Positions 11,200-22,800 of a stretch of DNA of 64,000 nucleotides are shown here, in pieces. The DNA is from Anodontia alba (lineage: Eukaryota; Mollusca; Bivalvia; Lucinida; Lucinidae): assembly GCA_964016985.1 (NCBI GenBank), contig OZ024821.1, forward strand, positions 130,349,323 through 130,413,322, written 5' to 3'. Every line of letters starts with the position of its first letter. Within the stretch, counting starts at the first letter, position 1. The position numbers and the translations under genes were made by a program. The notes under the pieces were generated by a model. The model was not told where the DNA came from, did no database searches, and saw only the letters and a program-made list of their open reading frames with translations.

Positions 11200-11292
<93 letters not shown>
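11200..11292. repeat. (TA)n microsatellite, about 46 units
   Basis: Uninterrupted TA run followed by TATCATATCATATCA. Confidence 0.97.
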
Positions 11293-11293
<1 letters not shown>

Positions 11294-11725
11294 TATCATA
11301 TCATATCAAGGACTTTTTATATATAGTTATGGCTGTTTAAAATACAAATAAGTATTACTGTGAGTGACCCTAATCATTTGTAGTTTAAATGAAAGGCTTT
11401 GGAATTGTTGCAATTTTATGTGAAATCTAAACACTTTTTTATTCATAAACAAATGTTTAAATCCTGGATTTAACCCTGGGATAGAAATTCTTATGCTACC
11501 CAGGGTTAGATAAAAATCGAGAATTCTCAAATATTTGATATACACTGGTTGTAATGGACTTCACGTATGCCATCGTTAAGGTTTACGTCACTGAACGTAA
11601 TGACGTCATTAAACGCCAAAGTAATGTCATCACAATATGGCGGACGTCAGCAATCGAAGTGACTGCATTATAAAAAAAGAACGTTCAGAAATGAAAGGTG
11701 TGCTAGAAAAAGATTCTATCATGGA
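11293..11725. other. No recognised feature
   Basis: AT-rich intergenic sequence. Confidence 0.4.
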
Positions 11726-11726
11726 T

Positions 11727-11935
11727 GTGAAGAGTTGATAGAAACATCCGTCCCTCGCGATCACTGTCTGGCATCACTCGGCAAGCCTCGTGATACCAGA
11801 CAGTGATCCTCGGGACGGATGTTTGTTTGTGTTGAGGTTTTACGGCTCAGTCAACCCAATGGGTCATGTCGAGCGCGGTCAGTTTACCTAACCACACGTT
11901 TACTGGACAGGTCGGGACGGATGTTTCTATCTACC
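11727..11935. mobile_element. Palindromic MITE (GATAGAAACATCCGTCCC) carrying a SINE insertion
   Basis: The left end GATAGAAACATCCGTCCC and right end GGGACGGATGTTTCTATC are mirror images; inner CACTGTCTGG/CCAGACAGTG arms are also paired. The right arm is split by the SINE fragment at 11825-11912. Confidence 0.8.
11825..11912 (-). mobile_element. 5'-truncated SINE with 14-bp target duplication
   Basis: Only the last 88 bp of the SINE are present. They are flanked by CGGGACGGATGTTT at 11811-11824 and 11913-11926. Truncation at the 5' end with a duplicated target indicates LINE-type target-primed integration. Confidence 0.88.
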
Positions 11936-12994
11936 CTCACACCAATAATAGTTTCTTATATTCTCACATAATGGCTCCTATGGACATGGTACCCTCCACA
12001 GCCACCCACGTCCCACCTCCGATAGTCTCTATTAATTAGAAGGGGTGATAAAGATATTCAAAGAGGTAAGAAAATACATTTTATGTATCCATATCTTTGA
12101 CAATCATTTATTCAAACTTACATACTTACAATCAAACCATTTTCACAGATTTTGTATGATACAATCAATCGCCAAACTTTCAAATTACATATTATATAGG
12201 ATAATTAATATAAAAACACTTTGTCAGATTGTATGATGTAGTCAATCTAAAACCTCTGAAATTACATATTATGTGGGTCCAGTACCTATAACACGTCCAT
12301 GTGCACCGTGGTTAAACGCAAAATTCCATCCCATCGTAAAATTGGAAATTAGAAGTCTTGTAAAAAGTTAGCCAACATATAACGATGCTATCCGACCTCA
12401 AACTATGAAAGCTCGGTACATATAAGCTTTGTAGTAGATATACTGATAGAGTTATCTAAGTCTCTCACGGAAATGATCAAACTGAAATTTCGGTTTGGTC
12501 ACTTTCGGGAGAATTTTGATAACCCCACCAGTTCTTCTATTACAAAATTAAAATTGTGCATTACTAGACAGACTTTACATACATTGAACAGCATGGTTAT
12601 ATTTTTGCTTTACTACAGGTGGCAATGGAAGTGAGCGTTTACCCACCGTTATACTGCACGCTTTTGTCTGATACAAAGTTTTCCAACTTGATTTGATATA
12701 AACGAAAACCCTACTTAATAACAGTTGAAGTAGCTCTAGATAATAAAGGTGTCTACTTTCATTTTTCTCCACAGAAAACATGTTCTGGGTACTCATTTGA
12801 GATCGCACCTATTAGACAATTTTATATAATATTATTGTGAAATAAGAAACATATCAATACTTTAATTGGTTCAGAAAATTTTTATCTACAGCTATGAATT
12901 GGTACAAAGTTATTCACAGTTTGAGCTAACAAAGGGAATGAAGAATAAATAGATGATTTTGAGACAAACTTAAAAAAAATGTTCTGACATATAC
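11936..12994. other. AT-rich intergenic sequence, no gene seen
   Basis: Contains a loose partial foldback near 12740-12850 but nothing coding. Confidence 0.4.
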
Positions 12995-12997
12995 GAG

Positions 12998-13125
12998 TAG
13001 GATAATTAAATATGGTGGGTAAATAATCACTTCTAACCCTTAAAGCGCAAAGACTTGTAGGCTAATTGAATATGGTGGGTAAATAATCACTTCTAACCCT
13101 TAAAGCGCAAAGAAGACTTGTAGCA
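12998..13125 (+). repeat. Direct tandem duplication of about 60 bp
   Basis: The segment TAATTAAATATGGTGGGTAA through AAAGCGCAAAGA is repeated almost identically. Confidence 0.85.
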
Positions 13126-13139
13126 GACAATACTTAAAA

Positions 13140-13525
13140 ATATTTGTTATTTTTCGGTGAAAATATAAGTAAGTAAGTAAAGACTTAAATTCAAGCCGAT
13201 AACAACAGATGATTTGCATGAAATGTCAAGCCATATTTTCGATGAAAAAAAAATAAATAGAATATCGTCTGCTACAATTTTGCTTAGCGCTTTAAAGGTT
13301 AACACATTTGTGCCTTAAACGGCCAAACTTAAATGTTAGCAGACGATACCTAGTAATGCCTTTCTTGCTTTTTCTGAGAAAAGAGGCCAGGCAAACCTCC
13401 TTTGGAGACGATTCATATGGAGTGTCAAACCCGATTGCTTTTTTAAAGAAATTATCACAGTAGATCCATTGTCGTCTGCCGATATTGCGATACATGTGCG
13501 AAGGGTTCCAATTTACCACCATTCA
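13140..13525. repeat. Foldback repeats of the CGTCTGC-ended family
   Basis: Two partially overlapping copies with CAGACGATA/TATCGTCTG-type ends and internal ATTTCATGCAAATCATC motifs, just downstream of the desaturase stop codon. Confidence 0.5.
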
Positions 13526-13638
13526 ATTAAAACATAATGTGGAATAATCATTTGTCATAACATAAAAATAAATAGGTGAATTTAGAATAAATTAATTGCA
13601 AATAAATATTTTATCGTCTGTTTGGAGCGTTTCCCAAA

Positions 13639-13806
13639 TCACCATTCTAGCGTGTCTTTTTGGAATCTGAGTCTTGGACTGTGTTCTGAATAAAACTGAG
13701 AGTACCACCTTCTGTGTCGAGCAAGGAGACTGTCTTCCTTAGATTTTGCGTAAATAGGCTTTCCAGTATACTTCTTATTATTCCAGATCATAATGTCTCT
13801 CTCTAC
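13639..13806 (-). CDS. nvd: nvd-like exon 6: C-terminus and stop
   Basis: 168 nt, residues 411-465 and TGA (13641-13639). It begins [13 protein letters not shown] and ends with [19 protein letters not shown] then QKDTLEW. The acceptor CATTGTAG is preceded by a weak polypyrimidine tract because an interspersed repeat starts about 20 bp upstream. The sequence agrees with the plus-strand terminal exon at 1579-1746 at 44 of 55 residues, but the intron flanks do not match. Confidence 0.92.
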   Translation of the reverse strand, partial: VERDIMIWNNKKYTGKPIYAKSKEDSLLARHRRWYSQFYSEHSPRLRFQKDTLEW

Positions 13807-16800
13807 CTACAATGTAAAGTCAAAGCACTGACAGCACCGGTGGGTCGATCATTGTCTCTGAGTGTAGGCTGGGAAAATGGTCCTGAACGGGGACTTAAGA
13901 CTGTTTTAACCCTTAACTTCCTGTAAATTTAGTCAACAGTGCAGACCCTGCTAAGACGCCGCGTTCTGCGGCGTCTGATCTTGTTCTGCACTGTTTGACA
14001 ATGTCTCAGCACTAAGCCAAGTCCAGGTTTTACAGACAACACTCTGACGTCACAGCGACAAGAATAGCACGGCTATAAATAACCGTTGCCTGGATTTCGT
14101 ACAAATGCTCTTTGCGTGGATAAGCTTTATTGGCCAGTGATAGTCACGAAGACAACAATATAACTCAGATTCTTTAGTAACTTTGGGTCGATTGATAAAC
14201 AATCTATCCAAAAACAATTTAATGAGTACTATCCTAGCTAGTATTCTGTTTGAATCTATATTCCTGTCGGGCCGAAAATAGTCCGTTATAGATTTAGGCT
14301 GAATGCTAACCGTGATGTAATATCTTTCATTCACGAATTTCTGTTGCCCAAGATGACCTCAAATGCTAATGGAATCATACATTTCACGTATATTTTGACG
14401 CTTCGTTTTTTTATGGGAAGGTAATTAATACATGCGAAAAACTTGCATTAAAAAAGTGATCAGTATTAGAATCTAAACTAGATTAATGTTTTGAATGGGT
14501 AAAAAGCGTTCTTACCGAGTAATGTTTACTTTCCATAGACGCCTGATTACATAACATTTATTTTGGGTCAATGTCCGTCCGTCTGAATATTCCTAATTTT
14601 GTCTTTGTGTACATAGGCTTTATGATTTTCCGAAATACTATTTTGGTATGTTGACCTCAGACGCATTTCATGCAACATTGTAAAGTATCCTGATCATATT
14701 TACCCGTGTAATATAACAATGTTTGACGTATACCTTTGTTTGTTATAAAAGACAGAGTAAACCACAAAGATCGTATTTTGGCTATTGCACAGTGCGTCGT
14801 CTTTTTTTGCAGTTCATCTAAGTTCGTTTCGTCAGTGACTGTCCATGTACTATTAACTTTTTGCGCTTACTTGTCTCGGATAATGCATCCTCCTTTTGAT
14901 GCCTTGGGAAATCTATGGTTATGATTTTGGCCTTTCCTGTGTATTTTCAGTTCTTTTTTCATTATCTATAAAATAGCCCGTCGTGACATGCTCCTTCCCC
15001 ATTCCCCCACCCCAATCCTTCCGTCTGACAAAAGCAGTACTCTAGATTTCAATATTTGCACTAAGTGTGTCTTTCATAATAACGTTTTTTTTTTTGTTTT
15101 TTTGTTGTTTTTTTTTTTTTTTTTTTTTTATCCTGAGCACGGCACCAATAATGCACTACTGTAGCTGACTGGCGATTACGGATGGAACTGTTATACGGTA
15201 TTTGCCCTCAGTATTCGGACACGTTTACTCCTTACCATACTTGTCATAAAATTTGAATACTTCCATTTTACTTACCTGTTTTTTTTTGTTTGTTTTTTTT
15301 GTTGTTTTTTTTTGTCTTTTTTGTTGTTTGTTTTGTTTGTTGTTTATCGGCACCGATAATGCGCTATTGTAGCTGACTGGCGATTGCGATGGAACTGTTA
15401 TACGGTATTTGCCCTCAGTATTCGGACACGTTTACTCCTTACCATACGTGTCATAAAATTTGAATACTTCCATTTTACTTACCTGTTTTTTGTTGTTGTT
15501 TTTTTTAATCCTGAATACGGCACCAATAATGCGCTAATGTAGTTGACTGGCGATTGCGATGGAACTGCTATACAATATTTGCCCTCAGTATTCGGACACG
15601 TTTACTCCTTACCATACTTGTCATCAAATTTGAATACTTTCATTTTACTTACCTGTTGATGTGTTTAAAAACGTGTGCATGAGTAGCAAACAGTGTAGAC
15701 CTTGAGCAGATGCCACGTTCTGCGGCGTCTTATTTGAGTCTACCGGTTGTTCCCAGATCTGTCTGTCCGAACTCTTAGTGTGAATAGGTTTTCTGAGGAA
15801 ATATTCATGTGCATGAAACATTTTTGACAACATATTGCCAGCATTATCGAACCTACCTATTACCTGAATCGTCAAAGAAGGATCTGAACTAATACTCTAT
15901 TAAGTTATGTATTGACTCTAAATATCCAGACACTTTAATGCCTTACCATACTTATCCTAAAATTTCAACAATTTCATTTTACCACCTGCTCATGTGTCTA
16001 CGGACTGTCGGATGGGTTACAAACAGACTCTGACCAGACACCGCGTTCTGTGGCTTCCGATCTGGGTCTAAACTGTTTGCTCAGGTCTGTCTATCCCAAT
16101 ACTTAGGGTTATTTCGGTAGGCTAGTTTATAACTCACAAAGAGAAAAAAAGAGAAATAATTAACATTACCTGAATGGCGAGGCCATTCATATAAAATTTT
16201 GTGATAAAATTAGGAACAGCCCAGTGCATATAAATGTTATGGACTAGTTTTTGCACCATCGGTTCCACCGGGGTTATTATTTCGATGAAGACACCGTTTC
16301 CAAAGAAGCTTTTAAAGTCAAGGTAGACAATCCCGGGTCCTATCTGAAATAAAGAAAAATAGAGAAATGTGACGTTCCTACATCTGTTTAAGACGGCGCA
16401 TGCAATTATAGTAATTAGTTTTATGCGTCAGTTTGCAACAGAACTTACCGCGATTTTATGTTCTGTTAAGCATGTCAATTAATTTAATCTAAATATCAAA
16501 CCCATTTCACAGAAGTTCAAAAAACGTAATGCTAATTACTAGCAACTCTTACTGACGGATATTACATTGTACTTCTATATTAATGTTATTAACCCATTTT
16601 AAGACTGAATAAACTCCTCAACATTACATATTGCAAGTCCAATTTTAACTTTAGGTATGCCAGATGCCAGGCAACGTGATTAAGATATTTATAGAAAAAA
16701 ATGGCTAAACTATTTGCAAACAATGGAGAATCTGATCAGACGCCACAGTCCATGGCGTCTGTTGTGATTCTGCAATCTCTGCCAATGAGGGTTCTCCAGA

Positions 16801-19800
16801 CCAAAATATGTTAAGTACGTAAACAAATCTGTGTAATGTGTACGTTCATGTCCCCTATAACATAAAGTGGAAAAAGGGTATGTAGGGTCTACATTTTTAA
16901 ATAGATTTTAATTTGCAGTTTTTAAATCGGCTTAATTTGCTTGTTACTTCTAGCAACATGAACCCATTTATGCCTAGCGTCCCATAAAAGGGACATTGGC
17001 AAACAGCGTAGACCCAGATCGCCGCAGAATGCGGCCTCTGATCAGAGTCTACGCTGTTTGCATTTAGGACCGGAATTTCTATAAAACATGGTAAGGACAA
17101 AAACTAATCAGACATCCCTTATAAAGGAAATGGACCTGTCCAAAGAGTTATGGTAGAAGAGTTCACTAGACATAAATGGGTTAAAGCTGTGCTTAATAAC
17201 CAACATATTCTATATAGTTAAAATACCACCACGGTTTACACAGCTCTAGGTGCAGCCGGCCACGGTTTACACAGCTCTAGCACAGCCGGCCTCGGTGGCG
17301 CAGTTGGATGCGCGTCCGACTGGAGACCAGGAGGTCGCGGGTTCGACCCCCGCCGAGGTCGGCAACATTCTTTCGTGGAGATTGATCATGAAATATTTTC
17401 TAAGGTCACTCTCTCCCTTCCGCTGATTCAAGAAGGGCAGTTGTCAGTTTCTGGCGAAAGAATGTGCACAATACTGGTTAACCGCTTGGAGGACTAAGTC
17501 TGCCCAGTAAACGTGTGGTTAGGCAAACTGACCGCGCTCGACATGACCCCATTGGGTTGACTGGGCCGTAAAACCTCAACACAAACAAACACAGCTCTAG
17601 GTAAGATATGTATGAAGATAAACCTGTTTTTTATGATTTCTCCACATAACCATGAGTTGTGGGTACTTATTAGAAGTGCCTCGCAGAGGCGCTTCTGACG
17701 TGTATCCATAACATATTTTTTATGGAGCAAAAAGAAAAAACAAATGTTTGAAATTTTGGCTTATCTACGTTGGCGTCATGACATCAAATGAAATGTGTGT
17801 AACGCTCCCGCGTCTTCAGCCGCTCCAAGCGGCCATTAAAGCACCATGCAAAATTGCAACAGATATTTTCCCGAGAAAATGAAGTTCGACATTTCATATA
17901 AATCGTCTGCTATACATACAATTCACGTGAAATATGAAACCTTATTTTCTCGAAAAAATGCTGCTGTTATGAATGGTTCAATGCTCTGTACCTAGTTTCG
18001 TGGATGTTACCTGTCTTGCTGTGACACTCAAACTAATAGGTGGAAAAATTTTGCCGAATATTTGTAGGTCCTGTGTCAAAGACATGCATCCAATATGTTC
18101 CTCTGGGGCGGGTCTCTGGACCCAACTTCCTGACCATTTATGACAGACAAAACTGAAGAATTTATTCCACATTTTGGTGAGGTCTATACCAGCATATATG
18201 AATGGGCTATGAACATAGTAGAGGTGTGCTACATCGGCACCATTTGTCGGTGTTTCCTGTTGTGAGAAACATAAAAAAATGAGAGAATCAAACTCACACG
18301 ACGATGTGACTGTGCATTCTAACCAGGGTTTGTTGTTTCTCAGAATAAACTGCAATGATATCCCTTAATCCTTAAAATGCCAAGAAAACATGCATCTGAA
18401 AATGTCGTCTGTTTATGTATTCTACTGAATATTCTTGCAAATTTTTCAAACCTATTTCTGCATACAGACAAACAGTGTGGACCCTGATCAGGCTGCTCCT
18501 AGAGGAGCAGTCTGATCTAGATCCACACTGTTTGCAAAAACGACATTTAAAATCACAAGCAGATGACAAATCAGGCGACAATTGTTGTGATTGACAGTTT
18601 AAGGGTTGAATATTCAGATAAACATGGCTGAACAAACCGTGCAGATTCGTATCAAACTATTTCTAAGAAAGCAAGTTTGATTACCATGTTTGCCCCCAGT
18701 CTTCAGACAGTTAGGCATGAGCAAACAGTGTAGACCAAGATCAGACGCCCCAAAACGCGGCATCTAGCAGGGTCTACACTGTTTGCTACTTATCCAGCAG
18801 CTTTTAGACACACCAACTGGCAGCAAAATGGACTTGACAATTTTAAGAAATTGTAGCGGCTTACTGAGCTAACAGCAATAACTAATGGGTATGACTAAGA
18901 ATGTTACTTAAAATTACAGTAATGCCAATGGTCTCATCGCGATAACTAATTGGTATGACTAAGAGTATTAGTTATAAAACTTACTTATAATAGCAGCAAT
19001 GCCGACGGTCGCATCGCGATGACTAAGAATATTGCTTATAATAATAGCAATGCCAATGGTCGCATCGCGATAATTAACAGGTCTGACTAAGAATATTACT
19101 CATTATAACAGCAATGCCAATTAATGGCCGCGCCGCGATACTAATGGGTATGACTACTTATAATAACAGCAATGTAAATGGTCGCATCGCGATAACTAAT
19201 GGGTTTTACATTTAAGTGAAAGTGTATCCATGCGCTTTTAAAAAGGTCCTTATGTCATAAAAGTAACAACGAACCCAAACCAGCCTTGTATTCGCGCAGT
19301 GTAATTAAGATATTCTCAGTTCGTCCATACTTTCCTTAACATTAAGCGGAGGGAAGTGGATAGGCTTCCCGGGGAAATAACTCCACAATGGAAATACTTG
19401 TCTCCTTACTCATTTGAGGCTAGTGTTAAAGGAAAGAATTTGCTTCCCCACCCCTCTCCCACACTTTCCCCATGCTTTGAAGTTTTCAAATACTAGATAG
19501 GCAATTTCCTGTCTACAAAAAGGTGTCTTCTTTTACGAAATGGCGGCAAATTCTTTGAGGCCCCGAGGTTATAAACTTTTTTCATGCTCAACTCAGCTGA
19601 GCATGAAATTTTCTCTGCTAATAAACATGAAAATGCCAACAATAGTTGGCACTTTCATATTTATTAACAGAGAAATTTACATGCTCAGTTATGTTTAGCA
19701 AGACAGAATTTATACTTATTAGTAATTTGATATTTATTAGCAGGATAAATTTCATGCTCAGCTGAGTTGAGCATGAAAAAAACGTTTTACAACATTGGGG

Positions 19801-22800
19801 CAAGGTGTACTTTTTCATCTCAGGAATATGTGTGCAAAAACGACCCACGCCAGTCTACACACTGTGACTGGGATTTAGCGACTGTCATGTATATTCTGAC
19901 TGGTGGATATCGACGTGCAGGTAAGAAGGGAAGGTAAGTAAGTAGATTTCGATAAATCGGAATATTTAGGTCAGTAGGTAGAGATGGGTACGTGCGGACG
20001 GGCAATTAGATATAGATAAGTAGCAAGGTATGTAAATAGAGGATGGTAGACAGATACAAACTGATATGTTGACAGAAATATGTAGACCGTCAAACAGATA
20101 AAACTTTAGACACTGTGTTTTTTTTCCGTCTGAGTAAAACAAAACAAAGTGAAGATAAAAAAAGACTAACATACTGTCTAAAAGTCTGTACCAGTTGTGG
20201 TGCGCATAGAATGATACCAGTCCCTTAAAATGTCACACACGCACTTAACCCGTTTATGCCTAGCGTCCCTTAAAAGGGACACTGTTTGCAATAACGATAG
20301 AAAGTTTCAATACTAAAAGCAACTAGGTTGATTTCCACATAACACCCCTTTGACTATACAATGGACCGTTCCAATGTTCACGATGGGAGAGTTTATTAAA
20401 AATATTCAGGCATAAATGGGTTGAGGTAAATGGAAACACTTAAAAGGACATCATTCTGAGCTGCAGGAACCAGGAGCCTAATAAGTCAGGCTTGGACCGC
20501 ATAATATTCTTTGACTTCCAAATTTGGTCTCAAATTAACCCATTTACGCCGAATTGACTCTTCTACCTTCACTTTTCGGATTGGTCCATTTCCAGTAGAA
20601 GGAGTGTCTGGTTTGTTTTTATTATTACCATGTTTCATAGAAATTCCTGAATTCAATGCAAACAGTGCAGACCCTGATCAGAAGCCGCGTTCTGCGGCGT
20701 CTGATCTGAGTCCACACTGTTTGCTAATGTCCCTTTTATGGGACGTTGGGCTTAAATGGGTTAAAAACTGATAAACTACAGCACAAGAAGAAGGGGTCCT
20801 TCAACATGTTTGGCACTTTTTGTCCTTGAATATGTGTACATGTAGTTTGATGGAAAAAGAACGAAAAAAAGAGAGGAGGCATATACTTTTATGGTCCCCC
20901 ATGGTATCTCAACATAGGGATCAAACATGGTTTTTCATGCATTAACATTCGCCAGGTCCCGAGGGAGGTGTTGAAAACCGAGGCCGAAGGCCGCGATTTT
21001 CAACACCTCACTAGGGATCTGGCGAATGTTAATGTATTGAAAAACCATGTTCGATCGCTATTATTGTTTAAAACTGAAAACATTTGCTACATTTTGTGTT
21101 ATTTCTTGCACTATTTTGTTTCGCCTTTTCACCGATGTCTCGCGAACGCAATTTGTACGGACTATGCTCGTTCTAGGGCCGGGCAGTACATATCTCATAA
21201 CGGCAGCAAATCTGTGGCCCCGGTACGAACATATTGAAAGTTGCGTAGCCGTGCATTAACAGCGCGTGAATTGCCTTGTTAATACACGGCTTTTCGCCGG
21301 TTAATGTACGGCTGTTAATAATGTGCGACACTGCTTTTTATGCAATAATGGATTTTCCTTGTTAGCAAAGTTATGACAAGGCTATATAAACCGACAAACA
21401 ACCAGAACGCAGTGTTTTTACATAATTTTTGAAGAAGTCGAGTATTGTCCAGACATCTGATCCCAAAACCTCGAGCATAAGCCCATTCCAAGTTTTACCA
21501 GTACCAAATGCAATGAATTTATTGGCATTTGCGTTATGATAATAAAATCAAATTATATACATGTACTTGCGGAAAAGCGACTGTGACAGCATTACTGGTC
21601 CCACTGCAGTAAAAACATTCAGGGTCCGTGGTTTAGTCTAAGAATATTCGGATGCAAGATGAAAGGGTTTATTGTACTTAGATGACTACTTTGATACCTA
21701 ACTGTTTCTGTTTTAACAGTAATTCCTAATGTCATTAAATCAGTGTATACTATGATGAAACATCATGGTCTCATGGTCTTCGGCGTCTGATCTGAGTCCA
21801 AAATATATGTAAAGAGCCACCAGGTCTGGGACATTTAAGCATGAAAGCATGTCTGGTAAAAAAAAATCGTTCTGGAAACAGCAATGTCAGTTATGGGTGT
21901 CAGTGGTCTCACTGTATTCTTTGACAGTACTTTTGGGAAGAAGCAAGTTTGCTTCATTGCCATCATTGGAATATACCTGTTGTGAACGATTTCAACGAGT
22001 TGTCTCCAGGACTTCATCTACCTCAAAGTGTATGTAAGACCGTACAAACGTACGCACAAGAACTACCGGCCCAATATAACTGAAATGCAGTTGAAAGGGC
22101 CATAAAATCCCAGAACACCGCCACTACGAGCGGCATCTGTGGTACTGCCTGAAATACTATCGATCTGACCAGGAAAACCTATTTATTTACCCAATCAGAA
22201 AACTAATATTGTTGACTGACTATTGATTGTATATAATTTAACTATTACTACCATATATACCCTAATTATGGGTACAACAGGCCTAAGCAAACAATGTAGA
22301 CCAAGATCAGAAGTAGTAGTAGTAGTGGGGATTCTGGGCCACCCCCCAGATCGGGCCCCAAAAGGGCTCCCACGTACACAAACAATTGGCAATTCTGTAT
22401 GTACGTCGAGGCGACTTCCTCGGGCGTGCGCCGCGCTTCGGCTCTTCCTGAGGCCCGAGCCCCTGCGGCCCCCGTGAGCATAGTGAGAGCCCCAGCCCGG
22501 GGGCTCTACTATAGCGCATTTTTTGTCAGGGCTACCGATGTTTCGGCTACCATTTTTGGAGGCACGCACACGTCCCTTTTTCCAGTGGGGACCGATGGCC
22601 GGGCGCCGAAGGCAAGCGGGCTCTCACTATGCTCACTTGGGGGCCGCAGGGGCTCGGACCTCAGGAAGAGCCGAAGCGCGGCGCACGCCCGAGGAAGTCG
22701 TCTCGACGTACATACAGAATTGCCAATTGTTTGTGTACGTGGGAGCCCTTTTGGGGCCCGATATGGGGGTGGCCCAGAATCCCCACTACTACTACTACTT

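Noticed and set aside
11007..11351. Open frames of alternating Tyr-Ile
   Set aside because: Produced by the (TA)n tract.
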